Shown: positions 1 to 9,700 of the stretch, piece after piece | Numbering within the stretch: the first letter of the stretch is position 1 | How the letters are laid out: each line of letters begins with the position of its first letter | Assembly (NCBI RefSeq): GCF_900104215.1 | Contig: NZ_FMXO01000002.1 | Coordinates: forward strand, 211,464 to 275,463 | Source: Desulfonatronum thiosulfatophilum | GTDB taxonomy: Bacteria > Desulfobacterota > Desulfovibrionia > Desulfovibrionales > Desulfonatronaceae | Direction: 5' to 3' | DNA length: 64,000 nt | Position numbers and translations under genes: made by a program | The notes under the pieces: model-generated | What the model saw: only the letters and a program-made list of their open reading frames with translations | Databases searched by the model: none | What the model was told of the DNA's origin: nothing

Positions 1-413
1 CCCTGGTGGACGGCGTGGCCCTGACATCTCAAAGGCCAGCTACAGCATATACCGCTCCACCCAGTGCCGCACCAACGGATCAACCTCCTGTATTGATCAT
101 CCGTCAGTTCGCAAACGTCCTTTCTCATCAGCCCGTCCAGATTGCTTGTCTGGATGAAGGCGGCCAGGCCGGTTTTGCCAAGCTGCTCGTTGGCATAGCT
201 TCGGGAAGCATGATTCCTTGACCTAATGCCCATGCTGGCGATAACCAAATCCACGGAATACGTTGACAGGTTGGGCCATGCATTGACTATTCTTTCCAGC
301 TTCCAATAGTGAACCGACTTCCCTGGTGACGTCGAATTTTGATTCGTTGCGTTTTCATTTTTACGCGACAATCCCTCTTAATCCTGACTGGTTCCCACAA
401 CTGGAGCAAAACA
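1..413. other. Left-edge stretch, no gene supported
   Basis: I see no convincing gene here. The minus strand is open for about 125 codons from a TAA at 378-380 to the window edge. Its translation includes pieces such as RSYANEQLGKTGLAAFIQ and DDQYRRLIRWCG, which faintly recall the C-terminal part of REP-associated (Y1-type) transposases. The match is weak, no start codon or ribosome site supports it, and the frame is cut by the window edge. It may be a decayed mobile-element fragment at the border of the restriction island. Confidence 0.2.
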
Positions 414-2558
414 TTGGCCCAACTGGAGCACATTGAGGCAATTGAAAAAAGGCTGTGGAGCGCGGCGGACATGCTGCGGGCGAACTCCAATTACGCCAGC
501 AACGAGTATTTTCTGCCCGTGATGGGGCTGATCTTTCTGCGGCATGCCTACAGCCGTTACCTGACGGTCAAGAACGCCATCGAGGCCCACCTGCCTACCC
601 GCGAAGGAAGACCACGGGCGCTGACCAAGGAAGATTTCTCCCAGAAAAGCGCCATTTTCCTGCGTCCCGAAGCCCAGTTCGACACACTTGTCGCTCTGTC
701 TGACGGGGATGACCGAGCCAAGGCCATCATCGACGCCATGGAATCCATCGAAGCCGACTACGAGAGCCTGCGCGGCGTCCTGCCCAAGAGCGAATACCAG
801 GAGCTGAGCAATCCCGTCCTCGGCCAGCTTCTGCGCACCCTGAACCCGGAGGAGCTGAAGCGGGTCTCCGGCGACGTGTTCGGGCGGATTTACGAATACT
901 TCCTGACCCAGTTCGCGGACCAGAAGGCCCACGACGGCGGCGAATTCTTCACCCCGGTGTCCCTGGTCTCGCTCATTGCCCATGTCATTGACCCGCAAGG
1001 CGGCAGTTTGCTCGATCCGGCCAGCGGCAGCGGCGGCATGTTCGTGCAGAGCGCCCGCATCGTGGAGGAGCAGGGGCGGAACCCGGTGGACAGGCTGACC
1101 TTTTACGGCCTGGAAAAGAACGCCACCACCATCCGTCTGGCCAAGATGAACCTGGCGGTGCACGGCCTTGAAGGCGACATCAAGCGAGCCATCACCTACT
1201 ACGAGGACCCGCACGAACTGCTGGGCAAGGCCGACTACGTCATGGCCAATCCGCCCTTCAACGTGGATGAGATCGACGCGGACAAGGTCAAGACCGATCC
1301 CCGCCTGCCCTTCGGTCTGCCCGGGGTGAACAAGAAGGGCAAGGTCTCCAACGGCAACTACATCTGGATCAGCTACTTCTACAGCTACCTGAACGAGCAG
1401 GGCCGGGCCGGGTTCGTCATGTCCTCCCAGGCCTCCAGCGCCGGACGCGACGAGGCCAAGGTCCGTCAGAAGCTGGTGGAGACCGGCGACGTGGACATCA
1501 TGATCGCTATTCGTTCGAACTTTTTCTATACGAGAACAGTCCCTTGTGAGTTATGGTTCCTCAACCGGTCCAAGCCTGAAGCGAATCGCGACAAGGTGCT
1601 GATGATTGACGCCCGGAACATCTACCGCAAGGTCACGCGCAAGATTTTTGATTTTTCGCCAGAGCAGGAGCGGAACCTCCTGGCCATTGTCTGGCTATAC
1701 CGGAGCGAGACCGAACGCTACCTCGAGCTTGTAGCCGGATATTGCCGGCGTATGCTGGACGAAGCCGCGGCATGTTTCAACGTCGTAGTAGGGGTGACCG
1801 GCCGGTCGCCCTTACCGGATTTCACTGACGCACTGGCCACGCTGCGTGATGACGTTGCTACCAGGGCGACCGGCCGGTCGCCCCTACCTGGGGAAATGCC
1901 TGAGGAATTCGATGAGTCCATGTCCTTGTTCACGGCGGACGTGGACGCCTTCCGGCAGGCCGTCACCGAGCAGCAGGCGCTCTGGGAAGAACAGAACCCG
2001 ACCAACGGAGAACTGAAAGCGGCAGTTGACCGGCTTTCCTGGCTGGCGGAAAGCAGCCGGAATCTGGTCAAGCAGATCGACATGCTGTTCAAACTGACCT
2101 CCAGGCTTGCACAATCCGAACCCTCAAACGGGCAAGCCAATCCCCCCTCTCCCCCTGGGAAAGGGGCCGGGGGTGAGAGTGCGCCCGCATGCATACGCCC
2201 CAACGACCTCCGCAAACGTATCAAGGCGCTTGACGAGGCCCGCGCCCTGGCCGTGGAACAGCTCAAGCATGTCCGCTATTTCTGGAAGCAGGCCAAATGG
2301 TTGACCGAGCGCTTCCCAAATGCGGAACTGCGCGAGATCGAAGGGCTGGTCAAGCTGGTGGACCGGGCCGAGATCGCGGCCAATGACTGGAGCCTGACCC
2401 CTGGCCGCTATGTGGGCGTGGCCCCGGAAATGGAGGAGGACGGCTTCGACTTCGAGGAAGCCCTGCGGGAAATCCATGTCGAGCTGGAGGACCTGAACAC
2501 CGAAGCCGTGCGCCTCGCAGCGACGATCAAGAAGAACTTCGAGGAGCTGGGGATATGA
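414..2558 (+). CDS. hsdM: Type I restriction-modification system, DNA methyltransferase subunit HsdM
   Basis: This is the N6-adenine methyltransferase subunit of a type I R-M enzyme. With HsdS it protects host DNA, and with HsdR it forms the restriction complex. An HsdM N-terminal helical region (about residues 1-150) precedes the SAM-binding motif LLDPASGSGG (about 200) and the catalytic NPPF (about 279). A long, partly coiled-coil C-terminal region makes the protein 714 aa, against about 500 for classic HsdM. I chose TTG at 414 because GGAG lies 7 bases upstream and similarity to the family begins with AQLEHIEAIEKRLW. The longer TTG frame from 339 has no ribosome site. Residues about 459-495 and 575-600 are encoded by in-frame palindromic repeats. 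The stop overlaps the next start (ATGA). Confidence 0.93.
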   Translation: MAQLEHIEAIEKRLWSAADMLRANSNYASNEYFLPVMGLIFLRHAYSRYLTVKNAIEAHLPTREGRPRALTKEDFSQKSAIFLRPEAQFDTLVALSDGDDRAKAIIDAMESIEADYESLRGVLPKSEYQELSNPVLGQLLRTLNPEELKRVSGDVFGRIYEYFLTQFADQKAHDGGEFFTPVSLVSLIAHVIDPQGGSLLDPASGSGGMFVQSARIVEEQGRNPVDRLTFYGLEKNATTIRLAKMNLAVHGLEGDIKRAITYYEDPHELLGKADYVMANPPFNVDEIDADKVKTDPRLPFGLPGVNKKGKVSNGNYIWISYFYSYLNEQGRAGFVMSSQASSAGRDEAKVRQKLVETGDVDIMIAIRSNFFYTRTVPCELWFLNRSKPEANRDKVLMIDARNIYRKVTRKIFDFSPEQERNLLAIVWLYRSETERYLELVAGYCRRMLDEAAACFNVVVGVTGRSPLPDFTDALATLRDDVATRATGRSPLPGEMPEEFDESMSLFTADVDAFRQAVTEQQALWEEQNPTNGELKAAVDRLSWLAESSRNLVKQIDMLFKLTSRLAQSEPSNGQANPPSPPGKGAGGESAPACIRPNDLRKRIKALDEARALAVEQLKHVRYFWKQAKWLTERFPNAELREIEGLVKLVDRAEIAANDWSLTPGRYVGVAPEMEEDGFDFEEALREIHVELEDLNTEAVRLAATIKKNFEELGI
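1788..1887. repeat. Pair of near-identical palindromic elements inside hsdM
   Basis: Two copies of a GC-rich palindrome centred on GACCGGCCGGTC lie at 1788-1815 and 1863-1887, separated by 47 bases. Each is close to self-complementary and is flanked by GTAGGGG or CCCCTAC ends. Both are read in frame and give the repeated peptide TGRSPLP. This looks like a paired intergenic palindromic repeat that has entered a coding sequence without breaking it. Confidence 0.7.
2145..2181. repeat. Third GC-rich hairpin-forming insertion inside hsdM
   Basis: An imperfect inverted repeat with arms CTCTCCCCC and GGGGGTGAGAG encodes the low-complexity peptide SPPGKGAGGES in the HsdM C-terminal region. The composition and peptide are unlike the surrounding helical sequence, which suggests a second type of dispersed repeat captured in frame. 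Confidence 0.5.
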
Positions 2559-4030
2559 GTATTGCCGAGCTGCTCAAGGCTGACGAGGGCAAAACCCTGG
2601 AGTTCAAGCAGGATCTTTCTTCTCCAAAAAACCTGCTCAAAACCCTGGTGGCCTTTGCCAATACCGCGGGCGGCAAGATCGTCATCGGCGTGTCGGATAC
2701 GACCCGCGAGGTGGTGGGCGTGGACAACCCCCTGGATGAGGAGGAGCGGCTCTGCAATCTGATCGCGGACTCCATCAGCCCCCGCCTGGTGCCCAATATC
2801 GAGATGACCACGATTGAGGGCAAGACCCTGCTCGTGGTCGAGGTTTTTCTCAGCAACTCCCGCCCGCACTATCTTCGCTCCATTGGACCGGAAACCGGAG
2901 TCTACGTCCGGCTTGGCTCCAGCAACCGCCAGGCTGACCGCGAGCTGATCGCCGAGCTGCGCCGCTCAGTGGAGGGCGTCTCCTTCGACGCCCTGCCCAT
3001 GCCGGACTTGACGCCTGCCGACCTGGATCTCGAAGCGCTGCAAGCAGCCTTTGGCACAAGCCGGAAGCTGGATGACCAGGCCCTGCTGACGCTGAAACTG
3101 CTAGCCCGCCATCAAAAACGGCTGGTGCCCACCAAAGGGGGAATTCTGCTTTTCGGCCGACAGCGGACACAGCATTTCTCCGATGCCTGGATTCAATGCG
3201 GCCGCTTCTACGGTACTGAGAAAATTGATATTTACGACCATATTGAGATCAACCTCCCCCTGCCCAGGGCCGTTGACGAGGTCTTGCTGTTTCTCAAAAA
3301 ACACGCCTACCGAGGAGCTGATCTCTCCGAGGTGCGCCGCAAGGACGTCTGGAGCATTCCACTGGGGATTTTGCGCGAAGTGATCATCAATGCCCTTGTC
3401 CACAGCGACTACTCGCAACGGGGCGCTCCCATCCGGGTGGTCTTTCTGGATGACCGCATCGAAGTGGAAAGCATGGGTATTCTCCTGCCCGGCCTGACCA
3501 TCCAAGAGATGAAGCAAGGCACCTCCCGGATACGCAACCCGGTCATCGCCCGCGTTTTCAAGGAACTCCACCTGATCGAACAATGGGGCACCGGCGTGCG
3601 CCGCATATTTTCGGAAGCCCGGGAAATGGGTCTGCGGGAACCCAAGATTGAAGAAATCGCCATGCGCCTGCGCTTCACCGTCTATCTGGCAGAATCACAT
3701 CGCGTATCGGCAGATACACGTAAGGTGCAGACTGAAGAACATGCAGAGTCAACCACCCATCAACCGACCCAGCAACCGACCCAGCAAGTAACCCAGCAAG
3801 TAACCCAACAAGTAAAAAAGTTACTGGCCGTTTCTATTGGAGAATTAAGCAGGGCCGAACTGATGAAAGCCACTGGACTGAAAGATCGCGTAACGTTTTC
3901 CAAAAACTATCTGGACCCGGCCCTCGCAGCAGCTTTTATCGAAATGACCCAGCCTGACTCTCCGAAAAGTCCGACACAGAAATACCGACTGACCGAAAAA
4001 GGGAAACAGGTGCTGGAGGATGGGATATGA
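2555..4030 (+). CDS. AlbA_2 (Schlafen-like) / HATPase_c_4 ATP-binding protein, first copy
   Basis: The 491-aa protein begins with an AlbA_2/Schlafen AAA_4-type domain (GKTLEFKQD near residue 12, then FANTAGGKIVIGVSD near 48). A middle region follows, then an HATPase_c_4 region (REVIINALVHSDYSQRG near 275, EQWGTGVRRI near 345). A linker of tandem QPTQ/QVTQ units comes next, and a C-terminal winged helix ending in the pattern YRLTEKGKQ. This is the COG2865 architecture often annotated as a transcriptional regulator or ATP-dependent DNA-helicase-like protein; its biochemical role is unsettled. The start overlaps the hsdM stop (ATGA). Its placement between hsdM and hsdS, with a duplicated hsdM tail after it, indicates that it was inserted there. 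A regulatory or auxiliary defence role is inference. Confidence 0.85.
   Translation: MSIAELLKADEGKTLEFKQDLSSPKNLLKTLVAFANTAGGKIVIGVSDTTREVVGVDNPLDEEERLCNLIADSISPRLVPNIEMTTIEGKTLLVVEVFLSNSRPHYLRSIGPETGVYVRLGSSNRQADRELIAELRRSVEGVSFDALPMPDLTPADLDLEALQAAFGTSRKLDDQALLTLKLLARHQKRLVPTKGGILLFGRQRTQHFSDAWIQCGRFYGTEKIDIYDHIEINLPLPRAVDEVLLFLKKHAYRGADLSEVRRKDVWSIPLGILREVIINALVHSDYSQRGAPIRVVFLDDRIEVESMGILLPGLTIQEMKQGTSRIRNPVIARVFKELHLIEQWGTGVRRIFSEAREMGLREPKIEEIAMRLRFTVYLAESHRVSADTRKVQTEEHAESTTHQPTQQPTQQVTQQVTQQVKKLLAVSIGELSRAELMKATGLKDRVTFSKNYLDPALAAAFIEMTQPDSPKSPTQKYRLTEKGKQVLEDGI
3761..3814 (+). repeat. 12-bp in-frame tandem repeats in the AlbA_2 gene
   Basis: Four and a half copies of a 12-base unit (CAACCGACCCAG, later CAAGTAACCCAG) encode QPTQ, QPTQ, QVTQ, QVTQ and QV. 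The period is a multiple of three, so copy-number change would only alter linker length. Repetitive linkers of this kind are usual in the family. Confidence 0.85.
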
Positions 4031-4164
4031 AAAATTGTAAAACAGCCTGTTTCGTTTTTTGTGCAAGAGAGGCTTGCAAATTTTCCGTAATTAAAGACCT
4101 GAACGCCGAAGCCATGCGCCTCGCCGCGACGATCAAGAAGAATTTCGAGGAGCTTGGGGTATGA
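4031..4164 (+). pseudogene. Spacer carrying a duplicated remnant of the hsdM 3' end
   Basis: Bases 4096-4164 repeat the last 69 bases of hsdM (2490-2558) with about seven differences. They translate as DLNAEAMRLAATIKK and onward to a TGA that overlaps the hsdS ATG, just as a normal hsdM-hsdS junction would. The 65 bases before it are AT-rich and carry no gene. I read this as the tail of the ancestral hsdM left in place when the AlbA_2 gene, with a related hsdM end, was recombined in. Confidence 0.85.
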
Positions 4165-5369
4165 GAACCAAGGTTCAAACAGTCCCGCTTGTCTCTGAAG
4201 TTTCTTTCCTTTCGGGCGGCACACCTCGGATGAGTGATTCTCGATTTTGGGGAGGCGACATACCGTGGGTATCTTCAGGAGAAATGACCGAAAGCCGCAT
4301 TTCGCTTACTGAGCGCCGCGTCACAGAGGAAGGAGCGCAAAATGGTACAAAACGAGTGCCTGCGAATACAGTGTTGGTGGTTGTTCGTGGAATGTCGCTG
4401 GCCAAAGAGTTTCGCATTTCGATTACAGAACGAGATGTCACGTTCAACCAAGACATCAAGGCTCTAAGACCGTCTGAAAGAATCGACCCTTGGTTTTTGT
4501 TTTATTATCTGAAATCTCAACGGCATTCCATCCGAGATTCTGCCACGGATGCTTCGCACGGCACCAAGAAACTGGAAACCCGTGTGCTTGAGCAGTGGCC
4601 TCTTCCATTACTCGATATCCAGACTCAACGGTCCATCGCTTCCGTCCTCTCCACCTACGACAACCTCATCGAAAACAACCGCCGCCGGATTCAGTTGCTG
4701 GAGCAGGCGGCGCGGCTGCTCTACAAGGAATGGTTCGTTCACATTCGCTTTCCCGGCCACGAACACGTCAAGATTGTGGATGGCGTGCCGGATGGGTGGG
4801 AGAAGAGCACTGTTGGAGATTCGACATCGTTTTTGAGTAGAGGCATAACCCCAAAATACGACGATGATGCGCCAGGTCTCGTCATCAACCAGAAATGCAT
4901 AAGAAATCGAATGGTCAACCTCGAACTTGCCCGTCGACAATCCAAGCACGTTCCCGCATTGAAATTTGTTCAATTTGGAGATGTGTTGATCAATTCTACA
5001 GGCGCTGGAACCCTTGGTCGGGTTGCTCAATTTTTACTTGAGAACAATGAATGCACGGTAGATTCACACATCACGATTATTCGCCCACAAGAGAATGTTC
5101 CCGTTCACTTTTTTGGCTTGCACATAACAGGTTTGGAACCCTACATCGCAACGCTTGGCCGGGGAGCAACAAACCAGACAGAACTTTCAAAGGACGACAT
5201 CGCCGCGCTTGAAATTGTCCTGCCAACGCCTGGCTTGGCGCAAATATTCGAACGCACTGTTGCGCCGATATTTCATCAGATACGAATTTTATCGGAACAA
5301 ATACAAAAGCTCGCCAAATCCCGTGATTTCCTCCTGCCCAAACTGATGAATGGGGAGGTGACGGTATGA
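4161..5369 (+). CDS. hsdS: Type I restriction-modification system, specificity subunit HsdS
   Basis: HsdS sets the recognition sequence for the HsdM/HsdR complex. The 402-aa protein has the usual two target-recognition halves. The first (about 1-150) holds FLSGGTPRMSDSRFW and IPWVSSGEM. A conserved helical spacer follows (IASVLSTYDNLIENNRRRI, about 155-175, then LLYKEWFVHIRFPG). The second half (about 205-360) ends in another helix with DFLLPKLMNGEV. ATG at 4161 overlaps the relic hsdM stop, and the 3' end overlaps the next gene (ATGA). The two halves are dissimilar, so a bipartite asymmetric target is expected. The recognised bases cannot be read from sequence. Confidence 0.93.
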   Translation: MRTKVQTVPLVSEVSFLSGGTPRMSDSRFWGGDIPWVSSGEMTESRISLTERRVTEEGAQNGTKRVPANTVLVVVRGMSLAKEFRISITERDVTFNQDIKALRPSERIDPWFLFYYLKSQRHSIRDSATDASHGTKKLETRVLEQWPLPLLDIQTQRSIASVLSTYDNLIENNRRRIQLLEQAARLLYKEWFVHIRFPGHEHVKIVDGVPDGWEKSTVGDSTSFLSRGITPKYDDDAPGLVINQKCIRNRMVNLELARRQSKHVPALKFVQFGDVLINSTGAGTLGRVAQFLLENNECTVDSHITIIRPQENVPVHFFGLHITGLEPYIATLGRGATNQTELSKDDIAALEIVLPTPGLAQIFERTVAPIFHQIRILSEQIQKLAKSRDFLLPKLMNGEVTV

Positions 5370-6793
5370 ATCAAAAAACCCTCCACAACCTCCTCGCCCT
5401 CGGCGAAGGATTCACCACCGAATTCAAGCGTTCCGGCACCTCGAATCTCGGACGGGAGATATGCGCCTTTGCCAATGCCACGGGCGGGATGATCCTGATT
5501 GGCGTTACCGATGCGGGGGAGATTGTCGGGGTTAATGATCACAATCGCCTCAAGTCTGAAGTGCAGGCCGTTGCCCGGTCTGCCGAACCGCCCATTGCAG
5601 TGGAGATCGAGAGTGTGGGCGAGGTGCTGACGGTCAGGGTGCCGGCCCAGCACGGCAAGCCTTACTCCTTTGGCGGCAAATTCTTTATCCGCGAAGGGGC
5701 GTCGTCGCAGCAGATGTCACGCTCCGAGATTCGCGAGTTTTTCTATGCGGAAGGATTGATCCATTTCGATGAAACACCCTGCGAGCGGTTTTCCCTGGCG
5801 GATGACCTGACCGATGAGGTGTGGGAGCGCTTTCGTCGCCGGGCCAGGATTCCAGCCGACATGCAGGCGCTCACGGCTCTGGAAAACCTGCATCTGGTCA
5901 AGGACGGAAAAGTGACCCATGCCGGGGCTTGGCTGCTGGCCCGGGACATCACCAAATTCAACACCAGCGCAGCGGTTGCCTGTGCTCTGTTCATGGGCAC
6001 GGACAAGGTGCGGATTCTCGACCGGCGGGGTTTTTCCGAAGACATCTACTCCATGATCGACCAAGTCATGGACTGGATTTTGTCGAAGATCAATGTCGAG
6101 TACATCATCAAGCATGTGAAGCGCGAGGAACGACCGGAGCTGCCGGAAGAGGCGATGCGGGAGGCGGTGGTGAATGCTCTGGTGCATCGCGATTACCGCT
6201 CCACGGCCAGCGTGCATGTCTATCTGTTCAAGGACCGGCTGGAAATCGTCAGCCCCGGCGGCCTGCCCGCCGGAATGACCGAGGCCGATCTCGGCACAAA
6301 GAGCATCCCGCGTAATCCCTTGCTTTTTGCCATGCTGCACCGCATGGAGGCGGTGGAACACATCGGCTCCGGCATCAAGCGTATCCGCAACCTTTGCCGT
6401 GAGTACGGGGTTGCCGAACCGAAGATTGAGGTGTCGGAGCATTGGTTCACAGTGGTCTTCCCAAGACAGGAATTACCGGAAAGCGATAGACAGGCAGAAT
6501 CAAGTCGAGACCAATTCACATCCCAAGAGGACCAAGTCGGGACCAAGTCGGGACCAAGTAAGGACCAAGTTAAAATTCTACGTCATTGCGAAACGGAAAG
6601 CGCAATGGGCGACTTGATGGGTGTTCTGGGCAGGACGAACAGGACCAAGTTCAGGGACCAGGTGTTGGCACCTTTGCTGGAAGCGGAATTGGTGGAAATG
6701 ACTGTTCCGGATAAACCGCGCAGCAGTAAACAGCGATACCGTTTGACGGCAAAGGGACGTGAGTTTCTTGCTGTACTGGAGCAGCCGCGATGA
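5366..6793 (+). CDS. AlbA_2 (Schlafen-like) / HATPase_c_4 ATP-binding protein, second copy
   Basis: The 475-aa protein has the same architecture as the gene at 2555 but is clearly diverged. It has an AlbA_2 domain (FTTEFKRSGTSN near 17, FANATGGMILIGVTD near 35), an HATPase_c_4 region (REAVVNALVHRDYRS near 265, EHIGSGIKRI near 332), a DQV/TKS/PSK repeat linker and a C-terminal winged helix (QRYRLTAKGREF). It overlaps hsdS upstream and hsdR downstream by 4 bases, so it is an integral cistron of the operon. Function is unproven. Two different members of one family inside a single type I operon suggest that each modulates the restriction complex or acts as a linked defence component (inference). 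Confidence 0.85.
   Translation: MNQKTLHNLLALGEGFTTEFKRSGTSNLGREICAFANATGGMILIGVTDAGEIVGVNDHNRLKSEVQAVARSAEPPIAVEIESVGEVLTVRVPAQHGKPYSFGGKFFIREGASSQQMSRSEIREFFYAEGLIHFDETPCERFSLADDLTDEVWERFRRRARIPADMQALTALENLHLVKDGKVTHAGAWLLARDITKFNTSAAVACALFMGTDKVRILDRRGFSEDIYSMIDQVMDWILSKINVEYIIKHVKREERPELPEEAMREAVVNALVHRDYRSTASVHVYLFKDRLEIVSPGGLPAGMTEADLGTKSIPRNPLLFAMLHRMEAVEHIGSGIKRIRNLCREYGVAEPKIEVSEHWFTVVFPRQELPESDRQAESSRDQFTSQEDQVGTKSGPSKDQVKILRHCETESAMGDLMGVLGRTNRTKFRDQVLAPLLEAELVEMTVPDKPRSSKQRYRLTAKGREFLAVLEQPR
6529..6572 (+). repeat. Four copies of an 11-bp tandem repeat inside a coding region
   Basis: The unit GGACCAAGTCG occurs four times head to tail; the last two copies end in TAA and TTA. Because 11 is not a multiple of three, successive copies are read in three different frames (DQV, TKS, PSK, then DQV again). 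Gain or loss of one copy would shift the frame before the C-terminal winged helix. Confidence 0.85.
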
Positions 6794-9700
6794 CCCCGAC
6801 CCCTTACACCGAAGACACCCTGGTCCAACAAACCACGGCCGAGTTCATGGAGCAGAAACTCGGGTGGCGTTCTGTTTTTGCCCACAACAACGAAGACTTC
6901 GGACCGGACAGTCTTTTGGGGCGTGCCTCGGATCGGGATGTGGTGCTGGTCCGCACGTTGCGGGCCAAGCTGGTGGAGTTGAATCGAGGCTTGCCGGATG
7001 TTGCCTATGACGAGGCTGTGCGCCAGATCACGACCATCAGCGCGGCGCAATCGCTCCTGGCAACGAACCGGGAAAAATACAACCTGCTCCGGGACGGGGT
7101 GCAGGTGGGGTTTCGCAATGCCAGGGGCGAATTGGAACGCCAGCGGCTGCGCCTGTTCGACTTTAACGAGCCCTTGAACAACGACTTCCTTTGCGTGCGC
7201 GAGCTGTGGGTGCGCGGGGACCTGTATCGCCGCCGGGCCGATATCGTGGGCTTTGTGAACGGCCTGCCGCTGCTCTTCATGGAGTGCAAAAACGTCTACA
7301 AGGACCTGCAAACCGCCTATGAGCGCAACTACAAGGACTACCTGGACACCATCCCCCACCTGTTCCACCACAATGCCCTGATCGTGCTCGGCAACGGCAT
7401 CGAGGCCAAACTGGGCTCCCTGGGCAGCCCGTGCAAATTTTTCCACGATTGGAAGCGGTTGGACGAGGGCGAGCCGGGCGTCGTGGACATGGCAACCCTG
7501 CTCATTGGCGTTTGCGCCAAGGCCAATTTCATGGACCTGGTGGAAAACTTTATTCTTTTCGATGAATCCGTCGGGCAGGCCAGGAAAATTCTGGCCCGCA
7601 ACCATCAGTTCCTTGGCGTCAACCTGGCGGTGGCGGCTGTTCGCGACAGGGAGGCCAGGGATGGAAGGCTGGGGGTATTCTGGCACACCCAGGGCGCGGG
7701 CAAAAGCTACTCCATCGTCTTTTTCACCCGCAAGGTGCACCGCAAGCTGGGCGGCAACTTCACCTTCCTGGTCTTGACCGACCGAGAGGATCTGGACACG
7801 CAAATCTACAAGACCTTTGCCGGGTGCGGCGTGGTGGACAGCGACCGTGATCCGTGCCGGGCTTCCAGCGGTGATGATCTCAGACAATTGCTGGGCCGGC
7901 ACAAGTCCCATATTTTTTCGTTGATCCAAAAGTTCCACAAGGATGTCGCCCCTGAAGAAGTGTATACGTTTCGCAACGACATTATCGTGATCACGGACGA
8001 GGCCCACCGGACCCAGTACGGCACCTTGGCCCTGAACATGCGCAATGCGCTGCCCAATGCCGGCTACATCGGGTTCACCGGCACGCCCCTGTTTATGGAC
8101 GACGAGATCACGCGGCGCGTGTTCGGCGATTATGTCTCGACCTATGACTTTCAGCGGGCCGTGGAGGATCATGCCACGGTTCCGCTGTACTACGACGCCC
8201 GGGGAGACAAGCTGGGCGTGGCGGTCAACGATCTGAACGAACGGATCGCCGCGAAACTGGAAGAGCTGGAAATCGACGACATTGATGTAGAGCAGCGCCT
8301 GGAGCGGGAACTGAAGCGGGACTACCTCATCATCACGCATGGAGATCGGCTCAACCAGGTGGCCCGGGATTTCGTTCTCCATTATTCCTCGGCCTGGGAG
8401 TCCGGCAAGGCCATGTTCGTCTGCATTGATAAGGTCACCTGCGTCAGAATGCATAAACTGATCGGATTCTACTGGGACCAGCGCATTCGCGAGCTGGAAA
8501 AGGAACTGTCTTGCGCCGCGGACGAGCAGGACGAACAGTACCGGCTCCGTCAAATCGAATGGATGCGCCAGACGCGCACGGCCGTTGTGGTCAGTGAGGA
8601 ACAGGGCGAGGTGGAGAAGTTCAGAAAGTGGGATTTGGACATCAAGCCGCACCGCCGACTGATCAAGGAGGGCATGGACCTGCCCGAGTCCATGCGCAGC
8701 CTGCCCCAGTACAGGAATATGCAACGGCTGGCCCTGGACGACGCCTTCAAGGAGCCGGAACATCCTTTCCGGATCGCCATTGTCTGCGCCATGTGGCTGA
8801 CCGGCTTCGACGTGCCCTGCCTCTCCACCCTGTACCTGGACAAACCGCTCAAGGCGCACACCCTGATGCAGGCCATTGCCAGGGCCAACCGCGTTCACGA
8901 AGGCAAGAACAACGGCATGGTCGTGGACTACTGCGGCATTCTGAAGAGTCTGCGCAAGGCCCTGGCCACATTTGCCGGAAAAAGCGACGGAGCAGGCGAC
9001 ACGGGCGGGGAGACCAATCCGGCTAGGCCGGGCGAGGAATTGCTGGCTGACCTGGCCGAGGCCATTGCCTTTGTGCGGACATTTCTCGCTGAACGGGGAG
9101 CCTCTCTGGACGATATCATCACGAAAACAGGTTTTGACCGCAACGCGGCCATATTGGCGGCCAAGGAGACGGTCAACGAAAACGACGAGACCCGCAAGCG
9201 GTTCGAGGTCACCTGCCGGGCCGTTTTCGTGAAATTCAAGGCCTGCATCAATGAAAAAGGCGTGAACGCCCACCGGGCGGACCACGATGCGATCAATGTA
9301 ATCTACAAAAGCCTCCAGCAGGACCGTGAGGAAGCGGATATCACGGACATCATCCGAAAATTGTATGAGGTGGTGGACAAGGCCATCAAGGTGCGGCCGA
9401 CTCCCGCGACAGAAAACACGGAACCCTATGATATCAGCAAGATCGACTTTGACCGGCTGCGCAGGGAATTTGAACGTATTCGGGCCAAGCGGACCACTGT
9501 CCAGAACCTGAAAGCAGTCATCGAACTCCGCCTTCAGCGATTGCTCCAGCAAAATCCGCTGCGCACGGATTTCCAGAAACGCTACGAAGAAATCGTTGCC
9601 GACTACAACCGGGAAAAGGACCGGGTGACCATTGAGCAAACGTTCGAAGAGCTGATGCGGATTATTCGGGATATTGACGATGAAGGAAGCCGGGCCGTGC

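Noticed and set aside
1788..1887. CRISPR-like repeat pair
   Set aside because: Only two copies with a 47-base gap inside a coding frame, both palindromic. No array and no cas genes; no CRISPR array was seen anywhere in the window.
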